Below, piece by piece: positions 9,281-17,349 of a stretch of 64,000 nucleotides of DNA (positions are counted from its first letter, which is position 1; each line of letters begins with the position of its first letter). The notes beneath the pieces are model-generated. The model saw nothing but the letters and a program-made list of their open reading frames with translations. It did not search any database and was not told the DNA's origin. The stretch covers positions 1 to 64,000 of the forward strand of contig QZFT01000025.1 in the NCBI GenBank assembly GCA_003600225.1, given 5' to 3'. Origin of the DNA: Pseudonocardiaceae bacterium YIM PH 21723 (lineage in GTDB: Bacteria > Actinomycetota > Actinomycetes > Mycobacteriales > Pseudonocardiaceae). A program made the translations under genes and the position numbers.

Positions 9281-9753
9281 AACGAGTCCTGACCTACTTC
9301 CTGGTCGCCGCGACGGTGGCGCTGCTGGGGATCGGCGGCGTGCTGGTGTACCGCGATGTGCAGACCCAGCGGGTGGATGAGGCCCGGCAGGGGGCGATCG
9401 ACGCCGCCGGCAAGGGACTGCCGAAGCTGCTGTCCTACGACTACCGGCAGCTGGATAAGGATCTGGCCGGGGCCAAGGGGCTGACCACCGGCGGGTTCCA
9501 GCAGGAGTTCGGTGACCTGACCACTCGGCTGGTGGCGCCGACCGCGATGCAGCAGCAGATCGTCACCAAGACCACGGTGTCCGCCAGCTCGGTGATCACC
9601 GCCGAGACCTCGCGGGTGGTGCTGCTGGTGTTCCTGAACCAGGTCACCCAGACCAAGGAGGCGCCGGATCCCCGGCTGGAGGGGGCACGGGTGCGCACCA
9701 CCCTGGAGCAGGTGGACGGCCAGTGGCTGATCAGTGAGCTGACGCCGGTCTAA
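9277..9753 (+). CDS. Mce-associated membrane protein (Mas), second copy
   Basis: A 158-residue protein paralogous in layout to the preceding gene. It has an N-terminal membrane segment (residues about 6-25) and then an NTF2-like extracytoplasmic domain ending DGQWLISELTPV. The GTG start at 9277 overlaps the previous stop by four bases. It closes the mce operon, and the tandem 30-bp repeats that follow begin 15 bases past its stop. Confidence 0.85.
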   Translation: MKRVLTYFLVAATVALLGIGGVLVYRDVQTQRVDEARQGAIDAAGKGLPKLLSYDYRQLDKDLAGAKGLTTGGFQQEFGDLTTRLVAPTAMQQQIVTKTTVSASSVITAETSRVVLLVFLNQVTQTKEAPDPRLEGARVRTTLEQVDGQWLISELTPV

Positions 9754-9768
9754 GCCACCTGCGCTCAT

Positions 9769-9858
9769 GCAGTAAGGGGCGCCCTTCCTGCGTTGGGTGC
9801 AGTGAGGGGCGCCCTTACTGCGTTGGATGCGGGGTGGGTGCCCCTTACTGCGTTGGAT
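9769..9858. repeat. Three tandem copies of a 30-bp palindromic repeat
   Basis: Units start at 9769, 9799 and 9829. The core GCAGTRAGGGGCGCCCTTACTGC is nearly palindromic and is followed by a GTTGGRT spacer. The third copy is degraded in its left half. The same repeat with the same 30-base period occurs at 48785. It lies between the ends of two convergent genes and may act as a bidirectional terminator. Confidence 0.85.
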
Positions 9859-9865
9859 ACACCGG

Positions 9866-10465
9866 TTAGATCATCATGACCAGCATGGCGACCATGGCCA
9901 CGTTCATCAGGCCATGGCTCGCCGCGGCGGCCTTGGATCGGTGGCCCAGCGCGGTGACCAGCAGGTGCGTGGTGGACAGGATGAAGTAACAGGCCAGCAC
10001 GATGGTGATCATCATGATCGCCTGTTTGATGTCCGGGTTCAGCGGCATCGCGATCACCGTGCGATCGGCGCTGTGGTGGCTGTGCGCCACGGTGAAGGAA
10101 CCCCCGGGATCCGCCGTGTACGCCATGGGCATCACGACCAGCATCCAGGCCATCGCCCACAACGACACCGTCTGATGTAGACGGTCCAGTGTGGACCCCG
10201 GTTCCGTCTGCATCGGCCGGAGCGCACAGGCCAGGAAGTAGCCGCCGGCGATGGCGAACAACGCGGCCTGCGGCCAGGCGGGGATGTTGCCGCCCCACGG
10301 CCAGAGCATGGCGATCATCGACGCACTCATCAGCAGATGGGCGATCTGACTGAGCCGGGTTTCCGGCTCATGCCTGCTCGACCGCGCCAGGTGCAGGAGG
10401 TGATAGGCGACCGGGATGCTCAGGACGACCGTCAGCGCCCAGCGGACGGCTGCCGACTCGATCAC
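9866..10465 (-). CDS. DUF5134 family membrane protein
   Basis: A 199-residue membrane protein with about six hydrophobic segments. A histidine cluster (AHSHHSAD) lies between predicted segments and could bind a metal, but this is speculation. The sequence resembles the DUF5134 family of actinobacteria, whose role is unknown. The start is set to GTG at 10465, preceded by GAGAGGGG. An ATG at 10534 would add a charged 23-residue extension that does not look like a membrane-protein N-terminus. Confidence 0.7.
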   Translation of the reverse strand: MIESAAVRWALTVVLSIPVAYHLLHLARSSRHEPETRLSQIAHLLMSASMIAMLWPWGGNIPAWPQAALFAIAGGYFLACALRPMQTEPGSTLDRLHQTVSLWAMAWMLVVMPMAYTADPGGSFTVAHSHHSADRTVIAMPLNPDIKQAIMMITIVLACYFILSTTHLLVTALGHRSKAAAASHGLMNVAMVAMLVMMI

Positions 10466-10603
10466 TCGCCTGCCCCTCTCTCGTCTGGTTCTGTCGAGAG
10501 GGTCGCCTGGAAGGTTGTTCTGGGGTAGAGCCAAACGTATTAACCAGGCGGAATGTGATCATTTCGTTTGGCTGCACGTGCAGGTGGGCGCCGTGTTAAT
10601 GCG

Positions 10604-10644
10604 CCGAAGCCGACGAGGCCCGGTCCGGGCCTCGTCGGCTTCGG
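10604..10644 (-). terminator. Hairpin terminator of tex
   Basis: A 20-base perfect inverted repeat (10604-10623 and 10625-10644) lies 8 bases downstream of the tex stop codon. It is very GC-rich and has no T-tract. It is the strongest simple hairpin near this gene and is well placed to end its transcript. Confidence 0.75.
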
Positions 10645-10652
10645 GAGGCTCA

Positions 10653-12974
10653 CTACTTGCCGAACCCGGCCTTACGGAGGGCGTCGGCCATCGAGCCGGA
10701 CGCGGGCGCCGCACGCCGGTCGTCCCGGCGCGGCTGCTGCGGTTTCCGATCCCGGCCACCACCGCCACCGCCGCCACCCTGACGACCGGCCGGCTTGCCG
10801 GGCTCGTCGTCCAGTCGCAGTGAGAGGCCGATGCGCTTGCGCGCCTCGTCCACCTCCATCACCTTGACCCGCACGATGTCGCCGGACTTCACCACCTCGC
10901 GGGGATCCGAGACGAACTTGTGCGACATCGCGGACACGTGCACCAATCCGTCCTGGTGCACGCCGATGTCGACGAACGCGCCGAAGGCGGCCACGTTGGT
11001 GACCACACCTTCGAGGGTCATTCCCGGCTTGAGGTGGGAGATCTTCTCCACGCCCTCGGCGAACTTCGCCGCCTTGAACTGCGGCCGCGGGTCGCGGCCG
11101 GGCTTGTCCAGCTCGGCCAGGATGTCGGTGACCGTCGGCAGGCCGAAGGTCTCGTCCACGAACTCCTGCGGCTTGATCGACTGCAGCGCCCGGGCGTTGC
11201 CGATCAGCTCACCGATGGCCAGGTTGTTCGCCGACAGCATCCGCCGGACGACCGGGTAGGCCTCCGGGTGCACCGCGGAGGCGTCGAGCGGGTCGTCGCC
11301 GTCGGGGATCCGGAGGAAGCCCGCGCACTGCTCGAACGCCTTCGGGCCGAGCCGTGCCACGTCCTTCAACGCGGTGCGGGAGCGGAACGGGCCGTTGGTG
11401 TCGCGGTGCGCGACGATCTGCAGCGCCAGGCCCTCACCGATGCCGGACACCCGGGTCAGCAGCGGCACCGAGGCGGTGTTCACGTCGACGCCGACGGCGT
11501 TCACCGCGTCCTCGACGACCGCGTCCAGCGAGCGGGACAGCTTGGTCTCGGACAGGTCGTGCTGATACTGGCCGACGCCGATGCTCTTCGGGTCGATCTT
11601 CACCAGCTCGGCGAGGGGGTCCTGCAACCGGCGGGCGATGGACACCGCGCCGCGGATCGTCACGTCCAGGTCGGGCAGTTCGGCGGAGGCGTACGCGGAG
11701 GCCGAGTACACCGACGCGCCCGCCTCGGAGACCACGATCTTGGTCAGCCCGGGCATCAGCTTGATCAGCTCGCCGGCCAGCTTGTCGGTTTCCCGGGAAG
11801 CCGTGCCGTTGCCGATCGCCACCAGCTCGACGTTGTGCGCCGCGGCCAGTTTGGCCAGGGTGGCCAGGGACTGGTCCCACTTGTTCGCCGGTGCGTGCGG
11901 GTAGATGGTGTCGTGGGCCAGCACCTTTCCGGTGCTGTCCACAATGGCCACCTTGGTGCCGGTGCGCAGGCCGGGGTCCAGGCCCATGGTGGACCGGGAG
12001 CCGGCCGGGGCGGCCAGCAACAGGTCCTTCAGGTTGGTGGCGAACACCCGGACGGCCTCGTCCTCGGCGGCCTGCCACAGCCGCATGCGCAGGTCGATGC
12101 CCAGGCGCACCAGGATGCGGGTGCGCCAGGCCCAGCGCACGGAGTCGCTCAGCCACTTGTCCGCCGGGCGGCCCTGATCGGCGACGCCGAAGGTGGCCGC
12201 GATGCGCTGCTCGTACCGGGTCGGGCCGACCGGCGGCTCGGCGTCGGCGGGCAGGTTCTCCGGCTCCAGGGCGAGATCCAGGATCTCTTCCTTCTCGCCG
12301 CGGAACATCGCCAGGATGCGGTGCGAGGGCAGCTTGGTGAACGGCTCGCCGAACTCGAAGTAGTCGGAGAACTTGGCGCCGGCCTCCTGCTTGCCGTCCC
12401 GCACCTTGGCGGACAGCCTGCCGCGCGACCACATGGTCTCGCGCAGCTCACCGATCAGGTCGGCATCCTCGGCGAACCGCTCGACCAGGATCGACCGGGC
12501 ACCGTCCAGCGCGGCCGTGCCGTCCGCGACGGCCTCGTTCAGGTACTGCTCGGCGGAAACCTTCGGGTCCTGGGTGGGGTCGCTCAGCAACAGCTCGGCC
12601 AGTGGTTCCAGGCCGGCTTCGCGGGCGATCTGTGCCTTGGTACGCCGCTTCGGTTTGAACGGCAGGTAGATGTCCTCCAGCCGCGCCTTGGAGTCGGCGG
12701 CCAGGATCTGCGCCTTGAGCGCGTCGTCCAGCTTGCCCTGGGTCTCGATCGACTCCAGCACGGCCGTACGGCGTTCTTCCAGTTCACGTAGGTAGCGCAG
12801 GCGTTCCTCGAGGGTACGCAGCTGCGCGTCGTCCAGGCCGTCGGTGACCTCCTTGCGGTACCGGGCGATGAACGGCACGGTCGACCCACCGTCGAGCAGG
12901 TCGATGGCCGCCACCACCTGGCGCTGGCCTACGGCGAGTTCGTCGGCGATCCGGGCGGGAATCGAAGTCGTCAC
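10653..12974 (-). CDS. tex: Tex-family RNA-binding transcription accessory protein
   Basis: A 773-residue Tex protein, the usual length for the family. In order it has an N-terminal helical Tex domain (ending around the YLPFKPKRRTKAQIA segment), a YqgF/RNase H-like domain (around MGLDPGLRTGTKVAIVD), helix-hairpin-helix domains, an S1 RNA-binding domain (MTLEGVVTNVAAFGAFVDIG), and a glycine- and basic-rich tail. Tex binds nucleic acids and is linked to transcription. The GTG at 12974 fits the conserved N-terminus; an ATG at 13001 would add nine residues. Confidence 0.93.
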   Translation of the reverse strand: MTTSIPARIADELAVGQRQVVAAIDLLDGGSTVPFIARYRKEVTDGLDDAQLRTLEERLRYLRELEERRTAVLESIETQGKLDDALKAQILAADSKARLEDIYLPFKPKRRTKAQIAREAGLEPLAELLLSDPTQDPKVSAEQYLNEAVADGTAALDGARSILVERFAEDADLIGELRETMWSRGRLSAKVRDGKQEAGAKFSDYFEFGEPFTKLPSHRILAMFRGEKEEILDLALEPENLPADAEPPVGPTRYEQRIAATFGVADQGRPADKWLSDSVRWAWRTRILVRLGIDLRMRLWQAAEDEAVRVFATNLKDLLLAAPAGSRSTMGLDPGLRTGTKVAIVDSTGKVLAHDTIYPHAPANKWDQSLATLAKLAAAHNVELVAIGNGTASRETDKLAGELIKLMPGLTKIVVSEAGASVYSASAYASAELPDLDVTIRGAVSIARRLQDPLAELVKIDPKSIGVGQYQHDLSETKLSRSLDAVVEDAVNAVGVDVNTASVPLLTRVSGIGEGLALQIVAHRDTNGPFRSRTALKDVARLGPKAFEQCAGFLRIPDGDDPLDASAVHPEAYPVVRRMLSANNLAIGELIGNARALQSIKPQEFVDETFGLPTVTDILAELDKPGRDPRPQFKAAKFAEGVEKISHLKPGMTLEGVVTNVAAFGAFVDIGVHQDGLVHVSAMSHKFVSDPREVVKSGDIVRVKVMEVDEARKRIGLSLRLDDEPGKPAGRQGGGGGGGGRDRKPQQPRRDDRRAAPASGSMADALRKAGFGK

Positions 12975-13057
12975 GGCCGACCATTCTGCCCCTCTCGTCA
13001 TTAGTCCATTTCGCGGGTCGAAGTGTCGCCCGCCACGGCGTGGGGCACACTTCATTC

Positions 13058-13477
13058 GTGACCGAAGAGCGCGATCTCAATAAGACCGCTGGGGACGTTG
13101 TTGTTCCGGAGCCGACCGTGGCTGAGCCGACGGTTCCCGTCACCCCGGACAAGGACTACCGCGACTACAAGGATCTGTCCGACCAGGACGAGCGGGAGCA
13201 GGCTCGCGAGGTCAAGCACACCCGCACCGCGGGTGTCTGGGCCGCCGCGATCACCGGCACCCTGCTGCTGATCCTGTTGCTGGTCTTCATCCTGCAGAAC
13301 CAGACGCAGGTGACGGTGACCTTCCTGGCCTGGGAGGGACAGCTGCCCGTCGCGGTGGCGATGTTGTTCTCCGCGACCGCGGGTGCGTTGCTGATCGCCC
13401 TGATCGGCGCCGCGCGCATCATGCAGCTGCGTCGCACGGCACGCCGCAACTTCAAGGCAGCGGCTGTCAAGCCTTAG
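13058..13477 (+). CDS. LapA/DUF1049-like two-helix membrane protein
   Basis: A 139-residue protein with a charged, proline-containing cytoplasmic head of about 58 residues and two membrane segments (about 59-79 and 100-122). Between them lies the family-typical stretch LQNQTQVTVTFLAWEGQLP. It belongs to the LapA domain family, found with lipopolysaccharide assembly in proteobacteria but of unknown role in actinobacteria. The GTG at 13058 is preferred; an upstream ATG lacks a ribosome-binding site. It is divergent from tex and abuts the following TetR gene tail to tail. Confidence 0.78.
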   Translation: MTEERDLNKTAGDVVVPEPTVAEPTVPVTPDKDYRDYKDLSDQDEREQAREVKHTRTAGVWAAAITGTLLLILLLVFILQNQTQVTVTFLAWEGQLPVAVAMLFSATAGALLIALIGAARIMQLRRTARRNFKAAAVKP

Positions 13478-14005
13478 CTAGACACCCAGTTCGGTCCGGA
13501 TCCCCAGGATGATCGTGTCCAGCGAGGCGGTGAACGCCGCCTCGCCCGGACTCTCCGGTCCGGCCTGCTCCTGGAGCACGAATCCGGCGACATAGCTGGC
13601 CACGATGTCGAAGTAGCGGTCGACGGTGTCCTCGTCGAGCTCATCGGGCCAGAACGTCGGCCGTGTCTCCTCCAGCCGTACCACCATGGGCGCGTTCCGC
13701 GCGATGGCCTGCGCGACGATCCGCGCGCCGTCCCGATGCGCCAGCAGGGATCGCCGGTAGACCAGGCCGAACTCCCGCAGCCATTCCCACGATGTCCTGC
13801 CGTCGGCCTCGACGGACAGCGACGGTCGGCAGATCCGTTCGGCGATCGCCCCCAGCAGGTCGTCCTTGCTCTTGACGTGCCAGTACAGCGCGCCGCGCTG
13901 TACGCCGAGCCGGTCCGTGAGCGCCCGGGTGGTGAGCTTCTCCAGCCCCACCTCGTTCAGCAGCTCCACCGCCGCGTCGATGACCTGATCCCGGCTCAGT
14001 GGCAC
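13478..14005 (-). CDS. TetR family regulator of the adjacent glycosyltransferases
   Basis: A 175-residue TetR-type repressor. The N-terminal helix-turn-helix is seen as LTTRALTDRLGVQRGALYWHV, followed by an all-helical ligand-binding domain of the TetR_C type. The start is GTG 14005, with GAAGGAG five bases upstream. It is divergent from two glycosyltransferase genes across an 86-base gap that holds a doubled TGAGC...GCTCA palindrome. It most likely represses both directions until it binds a small molecule. Confidence 0.85.
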   Translation of the reverse strand: MPLSRDQVIDAAVELLNEVGLEKLTTRALTDRLGVQRGALYWHVKSKDDLLGAIAERICRPSLSVEADGRTSWEWLREFGLVYRRSLLAHRDGARIVAQAIARNAPMVVRLEETRPTFWPDELDEDTVDRYFDIVASYVAGFVLQEQAGPESPGEAAFTASLDTIILGIRTELGV

Positions 14006-14046
14006 ACGCACTCCTTCGTAAAACACCTTGACGTACCCAGCATACC

Positions 14047-14074
14047 TGAGCGATGCTCAATTGAGCGTTGCTCA
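14047..14074. promoter_or_regulatory. Doubled palindromic operator between tetR and glycosyltransferase genes
   Basis: TGAGCGATGCTCA (14047-14059) and TGAGCGTTGCTCA (14062-14074) are two near-identical 13-base inverted repeats, and together they form a larger palindrome centred on AATTG. Position between divergent TetR and target genes and the double-site layout fit a TetR operator. A strong ribosome-binding site (GAGGGGGAGA) follows for the plus-strand gene. Confidence 0.75.
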
Positions 14075-14091
14075 ATTTTCGAGGGGGAGAA

Positions 14092-15222
14092 GTGCGAGTT
14101 CTGTTCACCACGCTGCCGGGCAGCGGATTCCTGCTGCCGATGGTGCCGCTGGCCTGGGCACTGCGATCGGCGGGACATGAGGTGCTGGTGGCCGCCAACG
14201 GGGAGATGGCCGCGGCCTCGGCGCAGGCGGGACTGCCCACAGTGGACGTCCGGCCGGATATCGATCTGTGGCGCGACTTCATGGCGTACATCAGGCGGGA
14301 GGACGGGCCGCCGCGCGGCTTCGGCTGGTTCACCGAGCAGACCGTCGAGTCCACAGTGGAGCTGGCCGGGAACTTCGGCCCGGATGCGGTCGTCACCGTG
14401 CCCGAGCAGGGAGCGGGCGGGATCGTCGCCGGCCTGCTCGGCATTCCGTGGGTGGAGCACGGAATCCGGCTCGCCTCCTGCCCTGCCCACAGCCACATTC
14501 CCGCCGCGCACCGGCAACGGGAGCTCGATCAACTCGCCAGTATCCGGGCTCGGCTCGGTGCCCCGGAAACGCCGTCCTCGGCGGCCATCGACGTGCGGCC
14601 GCCGTCACTGGGCGGGACCGAGGATGACGGCTGCTGGTCGATGAAATACTTGCCGTACAACGGATCCCGGGTATTGCCCGACTGGGTGTACGCCCGGCCT
14701 TCCCGGCCCAGGGTGTGCGTCTCGCTCGGCACCGTCGCTCCGGAGATGGACGGGATCGGCTGGCTGACCGGCCTGGTCGCCGCACTGTCCAAGATGGACA
14801 TCGAGGTGGTGTTGGCGCTGGGGGACCGGGACATCTCGGCCCTCGGCCCGCTGGCGCCGAACGTGCGCACGCTGGGATACCTGCCGCTGAGCGCGGTGTT
14901 GCCGACCTGTTCGGCGATCGTGCACCACGGCGGGGCGGCCACCACCGCGACCCCGCTGGTGCACGGCGTGCCGCAGTTCGTCATCCCGGGCGGTGCCGAT
15001 AACCCGCTGAACGCCCGGCTGGTCCGGGAGGCCGGGGTGGCCATCACCTGCGGCCGCGACGAGATCATCCCCAGTCTGCTGTGTGACGGGATGAAACGGC
15101 TGTTGACCGAATCGGAGTTCGCCGAGCGCGCGGCGGCGTTGCGGGCGGAGATCGCCGCCCAGCCCGGCCCACCGGACATCGTGCGCCGGTTGGAACAACT
15201 TGTCCTGGAGGGGAAGAAATGA
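14092..15222 (+). CDS. GT1-family glycosyltransferase, first of a tandem pair
   Basis: A 376-residue GT-B fold glycosyltransferase of family 1, related to enzymes that glycosylate macrolides and other natural products. The N-terminal acceptor domain begins TTLPGSG and lacks the common GHxxP start. The C-terminal nucleotide-sugar domain has the signature HHGGAATTATPLVHGVPQ followed by ADNPLNA. The GTG at 14092 has a strong ribosome-binding site. No polyketide or deoxysugar genes are nearby, so detoxification of a foreign compound is a reasonable alternative to biosynthesis; this is inference. Confidence 0.85.
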   Translation: MRVLFTTLPGSGFLLPMVPLAWALRSAGHEVLVAANGEMAAASAQAGLPTVDVRPDIDLWRDFMAYIRREDGPPRGFGWFTEQTVESTVELAGNFGPDAVVTVPEQGAGGIVAGLLGIPWVEHGIRLASCPAHSHIPAAHRQRELDQLASIRARLGAPETPSSAAIDVRPPSLGGTEDDGCWSMKYLPYNGSRVLPDWVYARPSRPRVCVSLGTVAPEMDGIGWLTGLVAALSKMDIEVVLALGDRDISALGPLAPNVRTLGYLPLSAVLPTCSAIVHHGGAATTATPLVHGVPQFVIPGGADNPLNARLVREAGVAITCGRDEIIPSLLCDGMKRLLTESEFAERAAALRAEIAAQPGPPDIVRRLEQLVLEGKK

Positions 15223-16355
15223 AGGTTCTGTGTACCGCGGTGCCCGGCAGTGGCCTGTTCCTGCCGACCGTGCCGTTGACCTGGGCGTTGCGTGCCGCCG
15301 GGCACGAGGTGCTGGTGGCGAGCAACGGTGCCGCCGCCATGGCTTCTGTCCAGGCGGGTCTGCCCACTGTGGACGTGCGACCGGACCGGGATCTGTGGGC
15401 CGAGTTCATGGAGATGGCCAAGCGGATGTTCGGTCCCGGCGAGGACAAGGACGGCGAGACCCCGAGCTGGGCGCATTTCACCAGGCCGATGACGCAGCCG
15501 ACCGTGGATCTGGCCAGGGAGTTCCGGCCGGATCTGGTGCTGACCACCCTGGAGGTCGGCACCGGCCGGATCGTCGCGGACGCACTGGGCATTCCGTGGG
15601 TGGAGCAGGGGATCCGGCTCGGCTGGGCGGCCGATGGCGACGGTCCGGCGGAGGGGCGCGACGAGATCGCGGCGAATGTGCGCGAGCTGCGGGAGTCGCT
15701 GGGGGCGCCGGAAACCCCGTTCAGCCAGGGCATCGACGTGCGCCCACCGTCACTGGGCGGTGTGGAGACGGATCGGCAGTGGCTGATGCGGTACGTGCCG
15801 TACAACGAGTCCCGGTTGCTGCCGCAGTGGATTCACGCCCGGTCCGTGAAGCCGAGGGTGTGCGTCTCGCTGGGCACGGTGGTGCCCGAGTTCGGCGGCA
15901 TCGGCTGGCTGGCGGCGGTGATCAAGGAACTGTCCACATTGGACATCGAGGTGGTGCTGGCCCTCGGGGAGCGGGACCTGTCCGAGCTCGGTGCGCTGCC
16001 GGAGAACGTCCGGCCGCTGGGCTACATCCCGCTGAGCGCGGTGCTGCCCACCTGTTCGGCGATCGTGCACCACGGCGGCTCGGCGACCACCGCCACGCCG
16101 CTGGTCTACGGGGTGCCGCAGTTCATCATGTCGGCCTTCGCGGACAACTCGCTGAACGCCGGACTGGTGGCGGGCGTGGGTGCGGCGATCACGTATCCGA
16201 GGGAGGAGATCACCCCGGGGCTGGTCCGCGAGGGGGTGGCCCGCCTGCTGCGGGAGCCGGAGTTCGCCGATCGGGCTGCGGCAATGCGCGAGGAGATCGC
16301 TGCGCAGCCCAGTCCGGCGGAAATCGTGGCGCGGCTGGAGGGGCTGGTGAAATAG
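15219..16355 (+). CDS. GT1-family glycosyltransferase, second of a tandem pair
   Basis: A 378-residue paralogue of the preceding gene, alike along its whole length (shared AVPGSG, WALRAAGHEVLVASNG, AQAGLPTVDVRPD-type blocks and HHGGSATTATPLVYGVPQ). The ATG at 15219 overlaps the previous stop by four bases, so the two are probably translated together. The acceptor-facing middle regions differ most, which suggests two related acceptors or a heterodimer. It is under the same putative TetR operator. Confidence 0.85.
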   Translation: MKVLCTAVPGSGLFLPTVPLTWALRAAGHEVLVASNGAAAMASVQAGLPTVDVRPDRDLWAEFMEMAKRMFGPGEDKDGETPSWAHFTRPMTQPTVDLAREFRPDLVLTTLEVGTGRIVADALGIPWVEQGIRLGWAADGDGPAEGRDEIAANVRELRESLGAPETPFSQGIDVRPPSLGGVETDRQWLMRYVPYNESRLLPQWIHARSVKPRVCVSLGTVVPEFGGIGWLAAVIKELSTLDIEVVLALGERDLSELGALPENVRPLGYIPLSAVLPTCSAIVHHGGSATTATPLVYGVPQFIMSAFADNSLNAGLVAGVGAAITYPREEITPGLVREGVARLLREPEFADRAAAMREEIAAQPSPAEIVARLEGLVK

Positions 16356-16364
16356 CCTGGGCGC

Positions 16365-16706
16365 ATGACTTTGCAGGATGCCCAGCGGCAGATGCTCGAG
16401 TTCGTCGAGGCGCGGGACTGGCAGCGCTTCCACCGGCCGAAGAACCTGGTCATGGCGCTGACCGGCGAGGTGGGCGAGCTCAACGAGTTGTTCCAATGGC
16501 GCACCGACGAGGAGTCGGACGCGATCATGGACGACCCGGAGCTCGCCCAGCAGGTGCGGGACGAGATGGCCGATGTCTTCTCGTACCTGCTGAGCCTGGC
16601 CAGCGCGCTGGATGTCGACTTGCTGACCGCGTTCAAGGACAAGATGATCCGTGTCGAACAGCGTTATGTGGCCGACGAGGTCCGCGGTCAAATGGTGAAG
16701 AGGTAG
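16365..16706 (+). CDS. MazG-like nucleotide pyrophosphohydrolase
   Basis: A 113-residue all-alpha NTP pyrophosphatase-like protein. The metal-binding pattern ExxE...ExxD is present (E35, E38, E67, D70; GEVGE and DEMAD). Its length fits the short MazG/RS21-C6 class, which hydrolyses noncanonical nucleoside triphosphates and protects the nucleotide pool. It starts 10 bases after the second glycosyltransferase and may be cotranscribed, though a functional link is not evident. Confidence 0.88.
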   Translation: MTLQDAQRQMLEFVEARDWQRFHRPKNLVMALTGEVGELNELFQWRTDEESDAIMDDPELAQQVRDEMADVFSYLLSLASALDVDLLTAFKDKMIRVEQRYVADEVRGQMVKR

Positions 16707-16710
16707 GCGC

Positions 16711-17349
16711 ATGAAGGTCGTTATCGCCGGTGGGCATGGTCAGATCGCCCTCCATCTGTCCCGCCTGCTGAGCGAGCGCGGTGACACCGTGCTCGGCCTG
16801 ATCCGCCGCGCCGAGCACACCGATGATCTGCGGGCCGTCGGTGCCGAGCCGGTACTGCACGACCTCGAATCCAGCTCGGTGGCCGATCTCGCCGCCGTGC
16901 TCACCGGCGCCGACGCCGTGGTGTTCGCCGCCGGAGCCGGACCGAACAGCGGCGCCGCCCGCAAGGACACCGTCGACCGTGCGGCCGCCGTGTTGCTGGC
17001 CGATGCCGCCGAGGCCGCGGGTGTCCGCCGCTACGTGATGATCTCCGCGTTCCGCACCGACGCCTTCGACCCGGACTCGGACGACGTCTTCCAGGTCTAC
17101 AAGCGGGCCAAGTCCGAGGCCGACGCCGACCTGCGCGCCCGGGACCTGGACTGGACGATCCTGCGCCCCGGCGCGCTGACCAACGACGAGCCCACCGGCC
17201 TGGTCGAGGTGGCGCCCGAGGTGGACCGTGCCTCCATCCCGCGTGCGGATGTGGCGGCGCTCGTCGTGTCCGCCCTGGACAGTCCGTCGAGCGTCCGGCA
17301 GCAGTACGAGGCGGTCAGTGGATCGACGCCGGTGGCGAAGGCGTTCTAA
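16711..17349 (+). CDS. NAD(P)-binding protein, atypical SDR/epimerase family
   Basis: A 212-residue Rossmann-fold protein of the NAD(P)H-binding atypical SDR group. The N-terminal glycine motif is GGHGQIA (residues 7-13). YKRAKSEAD, with Tyr and Lys at SDR-like spacing, and WTILRPGALTNDEPTG match the family. It may be an oxidoreductase or an NmrA-type redox sensor. It starts four bases after the MazG gene. Its last 35 bases overlap the end of the convergent MFS gene. Confidence 0.85.
   Translation: MKVVIAGGHGQIALHLSRLLSERGDTVLGLIRRAEHTDDLRAVGAEPVLHDLESSSVADLAAVLTGADAVVFAAGAGPNSGAARKDTVDRAAAVLLADAAEAAGVRRYVMISAFRTDAFDPDSDDVFQVYKRAKSEADADLRARDLDWTILRPGALTNDEPTGLVEVAPEVDRASIPRADVAALVVSALDSPSSVRQQYEAVSGSTPVAKAF

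Noticed and set aside
9769..9858. Possible CRISPR array
   Set aside because: The period is 30 bases, but there are no unique spacers of 25-40 bases and the spacers are nearly constant; no cas genes are present.
10920..12791. A 623-codon plus-strand frame antisense to tex
   Set aside because: The tex frame is strongly conserved; the antisense frame is low complexity, rich in Gln, Arg and Gly.
14092..16355. Macrolide biosynthetic cluster
   Set aside because: Only the glycosyltransferases are present; no polyketide synthase, deoxysugar or tailoring genes lie in the surrounding 20 kb.
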